Part shown: in pieces, positions 26,370 through 34,789 of the stretch
Layout of the letters: each line of letters starts with the position of its first letter
Numbering within the stretch: the stretch's first letter is position 1
Assembly (NCBI GenBank): GCA_027391075.1
Contig: DAHYHI010000038.1
Coordinates: 1 to 48,319 of the forward strand
Reading direction: 5' to 3'
Length of the DNA: 48,319 nucleotides
DNA from: JAJZAM01 sp027391075
Lineage (GTDB): Bacteria > Actinomycetota > Acidimicrobiia > Acidimicrobiales > Palsa-688
Position numbers and translations under genes: made by a program
Notes under the pieces: model-generated
The model's input: the letters and a program-made list of their open reading frames with translations, nothing else
What the model was told of the DNA's origin: nothing
Databases searched by the model: none

Positions 26370-27650
26370 GTGGCAGGGCAAGACGAGGATCCCGTAGCTG
26401 ACGACCGGAACATAGTCAGGCGCACCTTCTCATCGCTCAAGATTCGCAACTACAGGTACTACTTCGCCGGCCAAGGCCTGTCGATGGTCGGCACCTGGAT
26501 GCAGGGTGTCACCCAGTCCTGGCTGGTCTACACCTACACCCACTCCGGTTTCGACGTCGGGCTCGTGGTCGCCCTACAGACCCTGCCGATCCTGCTTCTT
26601 GGCCCTCTAGGCGGCACCGTGGTAGACCGCTTCTCGAAGCACCGGATCCTGTTTTGGACTCAGGGTCTTGCCGGTGTCGAAGCGCTGGTCCTTGGCGGCT
26701 TGGATCTTGGTGGAGCTCTGCACCTATGGGTCCTTTACGCCATGGCCGTCCTGCTTGGGCTGATCAACACCGTCGACAACCCGACCCGACAGACCTTCAT
26801 CTCAGAGATGGTGGGCGACTCGGAGCTGAAGAACGCCGTCACCTTGAACGCCATCATGGTCAACGTGGCCAGGTCTGTAGGGCCGGCTGTGGCCGGCGTG
26901 CTGATAGCGACAGTCGGGAGCGGCTGGTGTTTCCTGGCCAACGGAGTCTCTTTCGTGTTCGTCTTGATCTCGCTTGCGGCCATGCGCAAGGACGAGCTTT
27001 TCCCGGCCCCGCCTGCACAGAGGATGAAAGGACAGCTAAGCGAAGGTTTCCGTTACGTAGCGGCGACCCCGATCCTTCGCGACGCACTCGTGATGATGGC
27101 AATGGTTGGCTGTCTCACCTACGAGTTCCAGGTGACACTCCCACTGATCGCCGGCAACGTGCTGCACGGGGGGCCGAAAACCTACGGATCGCTGATGGCC
27201 GTCATGGGAGTGGGTGCCGTTATAGGGGGTCTGATCTCCGCCGGGCGGCCGGGTAGCGGCATCAACCGCCTGATCGGTACGTCAGCGACCTTCGGGGTGA
27301 CTGTCCTCGCTGCCAGCCTGGCCCCGTCGGTACTAACCGAGGAAGCACTGCTCTTTGTAGTTGGTGGAGCATCGGTCACCTTCCTCGCTCTTGGAAGCGC
27401 CACGCTGCAGCTAAACGCCGATCCGTCGATGAGAGGGCGGGTGATGGCCCTGTGGTCGGTAGCCTTCCTCGGTTCGACCCCTATAGGAGGCCCTTTGGTC
27501 GGCTTCATAGGCGGAGCCTTTGGCGCCCGCTCCGCTCTCGGGGTAGGTGCCCTAGCCGCTCTCGTCGCAGCAGGTTACGGATGGCTCCGCAATCGTGACC
27601 ACCGTGAGATATCGTCTAGCGGCGCCGACCCCGCCGTACTCAAGGTCTGA
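26370..27650 (+). CDS. MFS transporter (DHA3/EntS-like)
   Basis: About 426 aa from GTG 26370 (AGGA 6 nt upstream); the open frame extends to 26205 but that part lacks family sequence. Begins SSLKIRNYRYYFAGQGLSMV then GTWMQGVTQSWLVYT, the signature of the MFS_3/EntS enterobactin-exporter-like group. Motif A-like GGTVVDRFSKHRIL; around 11-12 hydrophobic segments. Probably exports a small molecule; substrate unknown. It starts ~200 nt from the divergent HDOD gene. Confidence 0.88.
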   Translation: MAGQDEDPVADDRNIVRRTFSSLKIRNYRYYFAGQGLSMVGTWMQGVTQSWLVYTYTHSGFDVGLVVALQTLPILLLGPLGGTVVDRFSKHRILFWTQGLAGVEALVLGGLDLGGALHLWVLYAMAVLLGLINTVDNPTRQTFISEMVGDSELKNAVTLNAIMVNVARSVGPAVAGVLIATVGSGWCFLANGVSFVFVLISLAAMRKDELFPAPPAQRMKGQLSEGFRYVAATPILRDALVMMAMVGCLTYEFQVTLPLIAGNVLHGGPKTYGSLMAVMGVGAVIGGLISAGRPGSGINRLIGTSATFGVTVLAASLAPSVLTEEALLFVVGGASVTFLALGSATLQLNADPSMRGRVMALWSVAFLGSTPIGGPLVGFIGGAFGARSALGVGALAALVAAGYGWLRNRDHREISSSGADPAVLKV

Positions 27651-27805
27651 GCCACCCGCAACGTTCTTCACGCCACCAGGCCATGCTCTACGACCCATTG
27701 GTGAGGCTGGCCGGAAGCGGCAGCGATTGTGTCGACATCGCCATGGGTTCGGGCCATTGCCTCGTCGCTGCGGTCGATAGGATAGAAGCGCGACTGCTGT
27801 TCGAC

Positions 27806-28060
27806 CTACCCGTGGCGGCACGAGCGGGCAGGGCGGCGCATCTGGTCGACGTCGACGAAAAGTGCATCATGGACCGCTAGGACTTGGGTGCGCCACGAGC
27901 GGGCTGACGTGGTCGGCGAGGTCGAAGCACCCGCAACCGGGACAGGCGCAACAGCCGCCGCCACGACCAACCCTGCGACCAGCCCAACACAGGCGACAAT
28001 CCGGACCAGGCGTCCGGCGGCGAGAACGGATCCGACCTCGACGACACGGGCTTTCGTCAT
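27806..28060 (-). CDS. Possible small secreted protein
   Basis: 84 aa from ATG 28060, with AAAGGGG 6 nt upstream. N-terminal basic stretch, then a hydrophobic core VRIVACVGLVAGLVVAAAVA and a signal-peptidase-like end PVPVAGA. The short mature part (TSARSWRTQVLAVHDALFVD) belongs to no family I know. It may itself be a truncated gene. The ~150 nt beyond it up to the MFS stop hold nothing recognisable. Confidence 0.45.
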   Translation of the reverse strand: MTKARVVEVGSVLAAGRLVRIVACVGLVAGLVVAAAVAPVPVAGASTSPTTSARSWRTQVLAVHDALFVDVDQMRRPARSCRHG

Positions 28061-28191
28061 CCGACCGAACCCCTTTGTTGACCCGCGAACAATACCCCAA
28101 CACATTGCGTCACAAGCCCCACAAAACAACAAGCCGTGTGTGAAACTTGAGACCTGTGACGGACCTGGAGTTGGCTAGCAGGGGCGTCTCC

Positions 28192-28209
28192 GTAACACAA
28201 CGGTGTTAC
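28192..28209. promoter_or_regulatory. Operator-like palindrome
   Basis: GTAACAC-AACG-GTGTTAC, 7-bp perfect arms with a 4-nt spacer, in the ~450-bp gap between the divergent secreted-protein gene and the toxin-antitoxin pair. It resembles binding sites of TetR or similar dimeric repressors. The target gene is not known. Confidence 0.45.
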
Positions 28210-28257
28210 TTTACGTAGGGTTGGCATGTAAATCTTCGGTAGTACCCCGGCGCTGCT

Positions 28258-28274
28258 GGGGCCTTATTAGCCCC
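28258..28274. terminator. Hairpin in intergenic region
   Basis: GGGGC-CTTATTA-GCCCC, 5 bp extended by weaker flanking pairs, followed ~15 nt later by a second hairpin CTCCGG-T-CCGGAG (28291-28303). No T-run. Together with the palindrome at 28192 this makes the gap unusually structured; role unclear. Confidence 0.3.
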
Positions 28275-28482
28275 GGGCGCGGAGTTTAGGCTCCGGTCCG
28301 GAGTCTTACGTTGTGGGCGGGGAGGGTTCCTCGCTCATCACGTCGTCCGGGCTAGGCGGGAACCTTCGGTCGCTTCATTCCGGGCAGTTGGCGGAACCTT
28401 GGTCACTTGGCGAGGAGGTCACTCTCTGTCGCCCGCTTCGGCCGCCACTTGGGGGATCGTTGACCCGCGACGGTAGACGGAT

Positions 28483-28504
28483 CAGTCTACTGTGTAGTAG
28501 ACTG
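28483..28504. promoter_or_regulatory. Perfect palindromic operator of the toxin-antitoxin operon
   Basis: CAGTCTACT-GTGT-AGTAGACTG: 9-bp perfect arms with a 4-nt spacer, ending 3 nt before the antitoxin ATG at 28508. Position and symmetry fit autoregulation by a ribbon-helix-helix antitoxin dimer. Any transcript starting here would have almost no leader. Confidence 0.75.
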
Positions 28505-28507
28505 ACG

Positions 28508-28750
28508 ATGGTGAGCACCACGATTAGAGTAAGCGAGCAAACGCGGGACCGCTTCGCTGAACTGGCTAAGGCGACGGGCAGACCCATGACAATGCTGCTT
28601 GACGAAGCGGCGGAGGTCCTCGAGCGCCGGGTGTTCTTCGACCGCTTCGCATCTCGATATGCCGAGCTCCGTCTCGACGCGACTGAGTGGGATGAGATCG
28701 AGGCTGAGCGGGCACAGGAAAGCGGCTCGCTGTCCGATCGCTCGGCGTGA
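28508..28750 (+). CDS. Ribbon-helix-helix antitoxin
   Basis: 80 aa from ATG 28508. N-terminal RHH DNA-binding segment VSTTIRVSEQTRDRFAELAK, TGRPMTMLLDEAAEVLERRV, then an acidic C-terminal tail (EWDEIEAERAQESGS) that would wrap the toxin. The stop overlaps the toxin start by 4 nt (GTGA), the standard antitoxin-toxin coupling. It represses its own operon through the palindrome just upstream (inference). No Shine-Dalgarno, consistent with a near-leaderless message. Confidence 0.88.
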   Translation: MVSTTIRVSEQTRDRFAELAKATGRPMTMLLDEAAEVLERRVFFDRFASRYAELRLDATEWDEIEAERAQESGSLSDRSA

Positions 28751-29085
28751 CGGCGCGGCGGGGTGAAATCTGGCTCGTGGACTTCGGCGAACCGGTAGGC
28801 CACGAACAGGCGGGACGTCGGCCAGCTGTTGTGGTGTCCGCCGACCTGCTAAGCGACAGTCGGGCCGGCGTGGTGATCGTCGTGCCTTGCACGACCACAC
28901 GGCGAGAGCTTCCCTCACACATTGAGCTCGATCCGAAACAGTGTGGACTCGACAAGGTTAGTTACGCGAAATGCGAGGACGTGAAGTCTGTGTCAGAGAA
29001 CCGACTCGTTACTCGGCTCGGAACAGCGAACGTTGAAACAGTCTTCGCTATCACACGGGCGCTCAAGTTCCTTCTGGACTTTTGA
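28747..29085 (+). CDS. mazF: MazF/PemK-type toxin endoribonuclease
   Basis: 112 aa, GTG start inside the antitoxin stop. MazF SH3-like barrel: TARRGEIWLVDFGEPVGHEQ, catalytic arginine in GRRPAVVVS, catalytic threonine region VVPCTTTRRELPSHIEL, then YAKCEDVKSVSENRLV and a C-terminal amphipathic helix. MazF toxins cleave mRNA or tRNA at short motifs until bound by antitoxin. Full length with both catalytic elements, so likely active. Confidence 0.93.
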   Translation: MTARRGEIWLVDFGEPVGHEQAGRRPAVVVSADLLSDSRAGVVIVVPCTTTRRELPSHIELDPKQCGLDKVSYAKCEDVKSVSENRLVTRLGTANVETVFAITRALKFLLDF

Positions 29086-29268
29086 GGATCCCCGTGACCC
29101 GACACTGGCACCCACCTGGCGGTCCCGTTGGTGGCGCCACTCGCTGACCAGCGACGAGTACAAGCCCTCGCGCCGGCAGATCTTACCGACCGCTTCGGCC
29201 GGACCACCTCCATGTCATCAACAGTCACTACCGTCATTCTCGTTTACCTCCTCCGCCCTCATCGATTA

Positions 29269-29755
29269 CTAGCTCGCCAAGCGGCAAGTCCTATAAGACG
29301 GGTAGGGCTCTTGCAGGGCGAGCGCCAACCGCCACGGTATCCCGATCAAATCCTTGGGTTTGAGACCGGCGGGGTGTTTGGGCGCACAGACATGGCGCGA
29401 CCACGACTCTTCTTGTCCGGTGCCCGCCGCTTGCGGCCGCCGGACGTCCACACGTCCCCCACGACCAGCCAGACAGTCCCGGTCGAGGTCAGAACCCGGC
29501 GGATCTCGTTGAACGCGCGTCCCAACGCTGCCACGTAGGCGTCGAGGTCGTCGTCCCGACCAAGCTGGACCTCCTCGGCATAATCGCGCAGTGACCGGTA
29601 TGGGGGCTGGACACGACGGTCTGGGCGTACTCGGCGGGTAGGAGAGCCAGCCCAGCACGGGCGTCGCCCTGAACGAGCACACCCGTCTCGATCGAGTCGA
29701 GCTGGCGTGCGGCGGGGAGTGAGAGCCGGACAAACGGGTGCTGGTTGGGGTTCAT
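29269..29755 (-). pseudogene. DNA adenine/cytosine-N4 methyltransferase remnant
   Basis: Three successive frames read one methyltransferase. Frame 1 from ATG 29755: VLVQGDARAGLALLPAEYAQ, TVVSSP. Frame 2: PPYRSLRDYAEEVQLGRDDD, LDAYVAALGRAFNEIRRVLT, STGTVWLVVGDVWTSGGRKR. Frame 3: HPAGLKPKDLIGIPWRLALA, then unrelated sequence to TGA 29269. The catalytic SPPY motif sits exactly at the first frameshift; the second is near 29390. The C-terminal half, including the rest of the target-recognition part, is gone. No cognate endonuclease is visible. Confidence 0.82.
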
Positions 29756-29899
29756 GCCAACCCTGTCGGCTGCTCGAATTTTGGGCAGCCGATAAGAGTG
29801 ATCGAGCGTTGGAAGTGGAACCCGGACTCCAGCGGATCCCCCGACGCTCCAAGTGGTGGAGCTGAGGGTTATCCCTGCCCAGAGCCCAAAAAGTGCTGG

Positions 29900-29972
29900 T
29901 GCCCCCGGCAGGACTCGAACCTGCGACGCACGGTTTAGGAAACCGACGCTCTATCCTCTGAGCTACGGGGGC
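29900..29972 (-). tRNA. tRNA-Arg (anticodon CCT)
   Basis: Minus-strand cloverleaf of 73 nt: acceptor GCCCCCG paired with CGGGGGC, D-arm GCTC/GAGC, anticodon loop TTCCTAA giving CCT (reads AGG), variable GCGTC, T-arm GCAGG-TTCGAAT-CCTGC. The outermost anticodon-stem pair is T-T. The template continues with CC after the discriminator A (29898-29899). Its 3' end points toward the methyltransferase remnant and toxin-antitoxin pocket. Confidence 0.95.
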
Positions 29973-30127
29973 TGGGGGCTGAGACTTGAGATAACACCGA
30001 CAGGGGACCGAGTCGGCCCCCAACCTTCTGTTCGGCTGATTAGCCGGGCCTCAGACTAGCCTCTTGACAACGACATCTGAAGCGGGTGCGTCGTTACAGT
30101 AGCTGTCGAGCGGGTCTCGCGCCATGC

Positions 30128-31069
30128 TCAGAAGGCGATGACGAGGCGGCCTCGCACCCCTCCCGCCTCGAGACGCCGGTGCGCTTCTGCGGCTCGTTCC
30201 TTGGGCAACACGTCCGCGACTCTGAGCGCCAAGCGGCCTTCCTCGGCCAAGCGGCGGAGTCCGTCCAGCTTGTCCCGGGCGCGGGAGTACTCGCTGACCA
30301 GGATCGGATGGAACTGGACTCCGCGATCAGCCGGCTCCTTGTAACCTCTCACTGTTACGACGGTGGCACCATCCCTGACAGCCCAGGCAAGGTCCCTGCC
30401 CAGGAGAGCGCCGTCGGCGCTACCGTCAGCCCCGCCAGGGAACAGGGAGCGTACCTCCTCGGCGAAGCCAACTCCCCGCCGGGCCACGAAATCTGCGCCG
30501 AGATCCCTCACTAGCGTCTCGTCGGCCTGTGAGGCGTCGGCCACGACGGTAAGCCCTGCGGCCTTGGCAAGTTGGACCACGTAGCCGCCGAACGCTCCGG
30601 CTGCGCCGGTGACCGCGATCACCGACCCTGTTGGTAGGGCGAGGACGTCCAGCGCCAGTTGGGCGGTCAGGCCGTTCATCGGCAGGGTGCAGGCTTCGAC
30701 GTCCGACGTCCCTGCCGGCACCTTTACGACGGAGTCGACGGGAACGACGACCTGCTCGGCGTATGCGCCCCTGGTCCCCTTGGGGACCACGATCGCCATT
30801 ACGTGGTCGCCCACTTGAAGGTCGGTCTTGACGTCCGAGCCGACCTCGACCAGAACGCCGGCAGCGTCCATCCCCGGCACGTACGGTGGCGGCCCGGACG
30901 CGCGCTGTGCCTCCGCTCGGGCTCCGTTACGCACGAAGGTGTCGGTGGGGCTCACGGCGGCCGCGTGAACCCGGATGCGAACGTGACCGGCCTTGATCTC
31001 AGGGTCGGGCAAGTCGACCAGCTGCAGCGTATCTGGACCGCCGAACTCGACTACACCCACTGCCTTCAT
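30128..31069 (-). CDS. Zinc-independent alcohol dehydrogenase/quinone oxidoreductase (MDR family)
   Basis: 313 aa from ATG 31069 (MKAVGVVEFGGPDTLQLVDL). MDR GroES-like N-terminal domain with VHAAAVSPTDTFVRNG, PPYVPGMDAAGVLVEVGSDV, then Rossmann domain VIAVTGAAGAFGGYVVQLAK. The AxxGxxG nucleotide loop suits NADPH. No structural or catalytic zinc cysteines, so it belongs with quinone oxidoreductases/enoyl reductases. The substrate is not identifiable. Single gene downstream of tRNA-Arg's upstream side. Confidence 0.9.
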   Translation of the reverse strand: MKAVGVVEFGGPDTLQLVDLPDPEIKAGHVRIRVHAAAVSPTDTFVRNGARAEAQRASGPPPYVPGMDAAGVLVEVGSDVKTDLQVGDHVMAIVVPKGTRGAYAEQVVVPVDSVVKVPAGTSDVEACTLPMNGLTAQLALDVLALPTGSVIAVTGAAGAFGGYVVQLAKAAGLTVVADASQADETLVRDLGADFVARRGVGFAEEVRSLFPGGADGSADGALLGRDLAWAVRDGATVVTVRGYKEPADRGVQFHPILVSEYSRARDKLDGLRRLAEEGRLALRVADVLPKERAAEAHRRLEAGGVRGRLVIAF

Positions 31070-31195
31070 GGCACATGATACGTCGGCATCTCCGCCGTCG
31101 AGGACACACGCCATGAAAGGAGTCCAACGACGGGCGTCCAGTGGGCCCCGCCAACACGCGCCCGACTCGCTTTGACGAGGGCGTAGCCTGGTGAA

Positions 31196-32116
31196 GTGGT
31201 CGAGCCTGAATCACCTTGCAGCGGGCCTCCTCGGAGCCGAGCGCAAGGTGCGTCGAGCGGGGACACCTTGACCAGCGAATACGGCGTCGACAGGCCACCC
31301 GGCCGGCAGGCGAACCCTCCTTCGCCGAGCTTGATGCGTCGATGTTTTGCCGAAGCGGCCGGCACGGCGCTCCTGGTCGCAATCGGGTTATCAATCGTGA
31401 TATTCGACTTCGGTCAGGCTAGCCCGGTGGCAGCTGTGATCAAGAGCATCGCCGAGCGACGCGCTCTGACGGGATTCCTTTTTGGCGCAACTGGAATGAC
31501 CGTGGCGATGTCCCCGCTGGGTCGGTGGAGCGGTGCTCACATAAACCCGGTTGTGACCCTCGCCTTCGTCGGGGAGGGAACGCTGCCAATCGGAGAGGCA
31601 GCAGCTTACGTTGCGTCTCAGATCGTCGGTGCCATTTCGGGCTCGGTGCCGCTACTGCTGTGGGGTCACATGGGTTCGAGCGTCACCTACGGGGCTACGT
31701 ATCCCGGGACTTCCGGTACGGCTGCGGCTTTCCTAGGGGAGGTAGCCACGACGTTCGTGTTGATAACGGCGCTCCTGAACTTCGTATCACGCTCCAAGAT
31801 TCGTCGCTTCACGCCACTCATATTTCCGCCGATGTATGCAGTTATGGTTTGGCTCGAAGCGGGATACTCTGGGACGAGCACCAACCCGGCTCGCAGCATA
31901 GGGCCCGACCTGGTCGGACTGGACTTCCGCGCCTACTGGCTCTACGTGGCTGCTCCGGTTGTCGGGACGGCCTTAGCCCTAGCGGTCCGACGTTTCGCTC
32001 CGGTATTGCGAGACCTCGAGGTCGACGTAGCCCGAGTAGCTCATTTCGAAACAGCCCGCCTCGACACCGCCGTGTCGTCGGTGGGTAAGTTCAGGCGGAG
32101 CCAGGAAGTCACGTGA
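31196..32116 (+). CDS. Aquaporin/MIP-family channel
   Basis: Up to 306 aa from GTG 31196; the first helix begins at MRRCFAEAAGTALLVAIGLS, so TTG 31268 or ATG 31334 are possible starts and the N-terminus is uncertain. Six helices. First half-helix SGAHINPVVTLAF (NPV instead of NPA), second SGTSTNPARSIGPDL (NPA with the selectivity Arg). C-terminal cytoplasmic tail of ~50 residues. NPV/NPA variants occur in actinobacterial MIPs thought to pass water or uncharged solutes. The stop overlaps the next gene by 4 nt (GTGA), implying coupled translation with a PAS protein. Confidence 0.88.
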   Translation: MVEPESPCSGPPRSRAQGASSGDTLTSEYGVDRPPGRQANPPSPSLMRRCFAEAAGTALLVAIGLSIVIFDFGQASPVAAVIKSIAERRALTGFLFGATGMTVAMSPLGRWSGAHINPVVTLAFVGEGTLPIGEAAAYVASQIVGAISGSVPLLLWGHMGSSVTYGATYPGTSGTAAAFLGEVATTFVLITALLNFVSRSKIRRFTPLIFPPMYAVMVWLEAGYSGTSTNPARSIGPDLVGLDFRAYWLYVAAPVVGTALALAVRRFAPVLRDLEVDVARVAHFETARLDTAVSSVGKFRRSQEVT

Positions 32117-32700
32117 GTCGGGGGCTTGGGCGGCGGGTGGCCGAGATAGTCGAAGGTCATATCGGACGGGAACCCGGGGGGGCGAACCGGTCCCTGGTGA
32201 GCGTGCCTTCGGTGGTTCCTTTCGAGGTGGTGCCGGTGGCTATGCTCCTGGCCGACAGTCGGGCCCAGGTGGTCGCGGCCAACGCCAGGTGGAGCGAATG
32301 GTCCGGGCTGGCGGTCGAGGACTCTCTGGGTTCGGGGTGGAGTGTGGCGCTGGGCGACGACGAACGCCGGGCGGTGACCAGCGAACTGGCTGAACTCGTG
32401 CGCGAAATGGCCAACGGGGCGGCCGGCGTCGACGCCCGGGCGGTACTGGGCCCCGGCAGGAGGTGGTGGTTGGCGCCGTTCGAGTCCTCCGGGCAGACGC
32501 TGATCGGAATCGTCGTTGCCGAGTCCGGAGTTGACGCATCCTTGGCTACGGGCTCGCGGGCGCTGGCACTGGAAAGCTCTGACGCCGCTAAGTCGCTCGC
32601 TGTGCGCGGTGGCTCTGTCGGCGACTCTTACATCGTGAAGGGAATGGATGTGGTAATCGAAGTCATGACTACTCTGGCGTCGAGCTTGGACAACCGCTAA
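32113..32700 (+). CDS. PAS-domain-only protein coupled to aquaporin
   Basis: 195 aa, GTG start overlapping the aquaporin stop. Residues ~35-140 form a PAS fold: PFEVVPVAMLLADSRAQVVA then ANARWSEWSGLAVEDSLGSG, DDERRAVTSELAELV, WWLAPFESSGQTLIGIVVAE. The C-terminal ~50 residues (SRALALESSDAAKSLAVRGG) have no recognisable output domain. It could sense redox, a ligand or a cofactor and act by binding a partner. The translational coupling suggests that partner may be the channel (inference). Confidence 0.75.
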   Translation: MSRGLGRRVAEIVEGHIGREPGGANRSLVSVPSVVPFEVVPVAMLLADSRAQVVAANARWSEWSGLAVEDSLGSGWSVALGDDERRAVTSELAELVREMANGAAGVDARAVLGPGRRWWLAPFESSGQTLIGIVVAESGVDASLATGSRALALESSDAAKSLAVRGGSVGDSYIVKGMDVVIEVMTTLASSLDNR

Positions 32701-32746
32701 TGTGACAACCGAGTTGTCGTGAAAGACAAGAGAAGCGTTAGTAGGC

Positions 32747-32792
32747 CCGCTTAGAGTGCCAATAAAAGTATTGGCACTCTAAGCGGCTTTTT
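32747..32792 (+). terminator. Strong intrinsic terminator after the aquaporin-PAS operon
   Basis: An 18-bp perfect stem (CCGCTTAGAGTGCCAATA at 32747-32764, its complement at 32769-32786) with an AAAG loop, then C and five Ts. 46 nt after the PAS stop and ~35 nt before the next gene. The cleanest rho-independent terminator in the window. Confidence 0.92.
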
Positions 32793-32828
32793 AGCCCTGA
32801 GGATCGTAAACTGTAAGGGGGTATGGGA

Positions 32829-34715
32829 ATGGACAAGTCGACCAAGCCGGCGTCGCGCCATACGATCGAGATAACGTCCACGCGACGTGCCATTGTCGGT
32901 TCGGGCGATTTCGACCGGGCAAATCGTGGTCTCGTAGCACGACACTCCACCGGTGTGATCGACGTCGGCGGCGCGGTGGTCTACGACGTCAACCGATACG
33001 ACTTCCTCGGAAATGGTAAGGACAACCCCGAGACGGTGCACCCCACTCTGTGGCGCCAGGCCCAACTTAACTCGATCCACGGTCTTTTCGAAGTGGCCCC
33101 CGGGGTATGGCAAGCCAGGGGATACGACATATCGAATGTGACCTTCGTCGAAGGTGAGACCGGTTGGATCGTCATCGATCCTCTAACCGTCGCACCCACA
33201 GCAAAGGCGTGTCTCGAGCTGGCGAATGTCACCCTGGGTCGCCGACCTGTCAGCGCCGTTATCTACACCCACTCCCATGCCGACCACTTCGGTGGGGTGC
33301 TCGGAGTCGTCACCAGGGAGCAAGTGGCTCGAGGGGACTGCAGGGTTATAGCACCAGAGGGTTTCCTGGCTGAGACGGTGGGGGAGAACGTAGTTGCAGG
33401 TCCAGCAATGCTTCGACGCGCTGTATTCCAGTTCGGTCCGCTGTTGCCAGCCGGAGAGCGCGGCCATGTCGACTGCGGGCTCGGTAAGGCGATCCCGTTC
33501 TGGCAGTCAGACCTGATTGCCCCGACAGAGTCGATAACAGGAACCGGACAGGAGGTGGTCGTCGACGGTGTGAGGATCGTTTTCCAACTCACCCCGGACA
33601 CCGAAGCGCCGGCGGAGATGAATTTCTATTTTCCGGATCGAAAATGGCTCTGCACCGCCGAGAATTGCACGGCCACCATGCACAACCTCGTTCCCATCCG
33701 AGGAGCACTGGTTCGCGACCCGCTCGCTTGGTCGAAGTACATCGACGAGACCATCGAGATGTTCGCTTCGCAGGCGGAGGTTCAGTTCGCTTCGCACAAC
33801 TGGCCGAACTGGGGTAACGAGGCGATCGGGGTCTACTTGAGCCTGCAGCGGGACCTGTACCGCTGGATGCACGACCAGACGATGCGTCAGGCAAATCACG
33901 GGATGACAGCGACAGAGATCGCCGAGCTACTCGAACTGCCGGACGAGTTCGCCTCGGTGGCTCACACCATTGGCCATTACGGAGACCTAGTCCACAACGT
34001 CAAGGCCGTCTACCAGCGCTACCTGAGCTGGTACGACGCCAATCCGGCTCGCCTGTGGGAGCTTCCGCCCCAGGAGAGCGCCAAGCGATACGTGGACCTC
34101 GCCGGCGGACCGGAGAATCTCCTGTCGAAGGCTCGTCAGGCTTTCGACGGCGGCGACTACCGCTGGGTCGCCGAGCTAGTAGCCCACCTCGTGTTCGCTG
34201 ATCCCGAGAGCGAAGACGGCCGCGAGTTGCTCGCTGACACTTTCGAGCAGCTGGGATACCAGTCGCAGTCCGCTACGTTTCGTAATGCCTACCTCCAAGG
34301 AGCGCAGGAGTTGCGCTTCGGAACGCCTGCCCGCCAGCCGGTCCCAGCAGGACGCTTCGTGGAATCCATGACGGTGGGCCAAATTGTCGACACGATGGCT
34401 GTACGACTCAAGGCGGAGGAGGTCGGTGGAGTGACGGTGTCGGTCGGTCTGGTGTTGACCGACAGGGGAGAGCGCTGGACTGTGCATTTGGCGAACCGTT
34501 GCCTGCGCGCAGTAGCGGGTATCAAGCCGGACTATCCGGACGCCACAGTAGAGTTGTCGACGCCCGCCCTGATGGCTCTTCTGGAGGGTACGTCAGGGTT
34601 GGACGCCCTCGGCGGCCAGGGACAGTTGGTTCTAACCGGCGACAAGCAGGCCGCCGAGGCCGTGTTCGGGCATCTCGACCGCTTCGAGACCTTCTTCCCT
34701 GTGGTCACGCCGTAA
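32829..34715 (+). CDS. SdsA1-like alkyl/aryl-sulfatase (metallo-beta-lactamase fold) with SCP2-like tail
   Basis: 628 aa; ATG 32829 preferred over 32823 because AAGGGGG lies 7 nt before it. N-terminal MBL domain: zinc site THSHADHFGGVLG, later TAENCTATMHNLVPIRG and the His in ASHNWPNWG. Middle helical dimerisation region (approx. residues 370-500: HGMTATEIAELLELPDEFAS, GGDYRWVAELVAHLVFADPE). Last ~120 residues are SCP2-like (TVGQIVDTMAVRLKAEEVGG), which bind alkyl chains. Hydrolyses alkyl sulfates such as SDS to alcohol and sulfate in the Pseudomonas relative. No signal peptide is obvious, unlike secreted SdsA1. May supply sulfur. Confidence 0.92.
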   Translation: MDKSTKPASRHTIEITSTRRAIVGSGDFDRANRGLVARHSTGVIDVGGAVVYDVNRYDFLGNGKDNPETVHPTLWRQAQLNSIHGLFEVAPGVWQARGYDISNVTFVEGETGWIVIDPLTVAPTAKACLELANVTLGRRPVSAVIYTHSHADHFGGVLGVVTREQVARGDCRVIAPEGFLAETVGENVVAGPAMLRRAVFQFGPLLPAGERGHVDCGLGKAIPFWQSDLIAPTESITGTGQEVVVDGVRIVFQLTPDTEAPAEMNFYFPDRKWLCTAENCTATMHNLVPIRGALVRDPLAWSKYIDETIEMFASQAEVQFASHNWPNWGNEAIGVYLSLQRDLYRWMHDQTMRQANHGMTATEIAELLELPDEFASVAHTIGHYGDLVHNVKAVYQRYLSWYDANPARLWELPPQESAKRYVDLAGGPENLLSKARQAFDGGDYRWVAELVAHLVFADPESEDGRELLADTFEQLGYQSQSATFRNAYLQGAQELRFGTPARQPVPAGRFVESMTVGQIVDTMAVRLKAEEVGGVTVSVGLVLTDRGERWTVHLANRCLRAVAGIKPDYPDATVELSTPALMALLEGTSGLDALGGQGQLVLTGDKQAAEAVFGHLDRFETFFPVVTP

Positions 34716-34789
34716 GCTCGCTACTCCTCGATCTGGCAGACCCCGGAGGATCAGGCGCCAGCCAAGACACCGGTAGACGGTGGTGGGCG

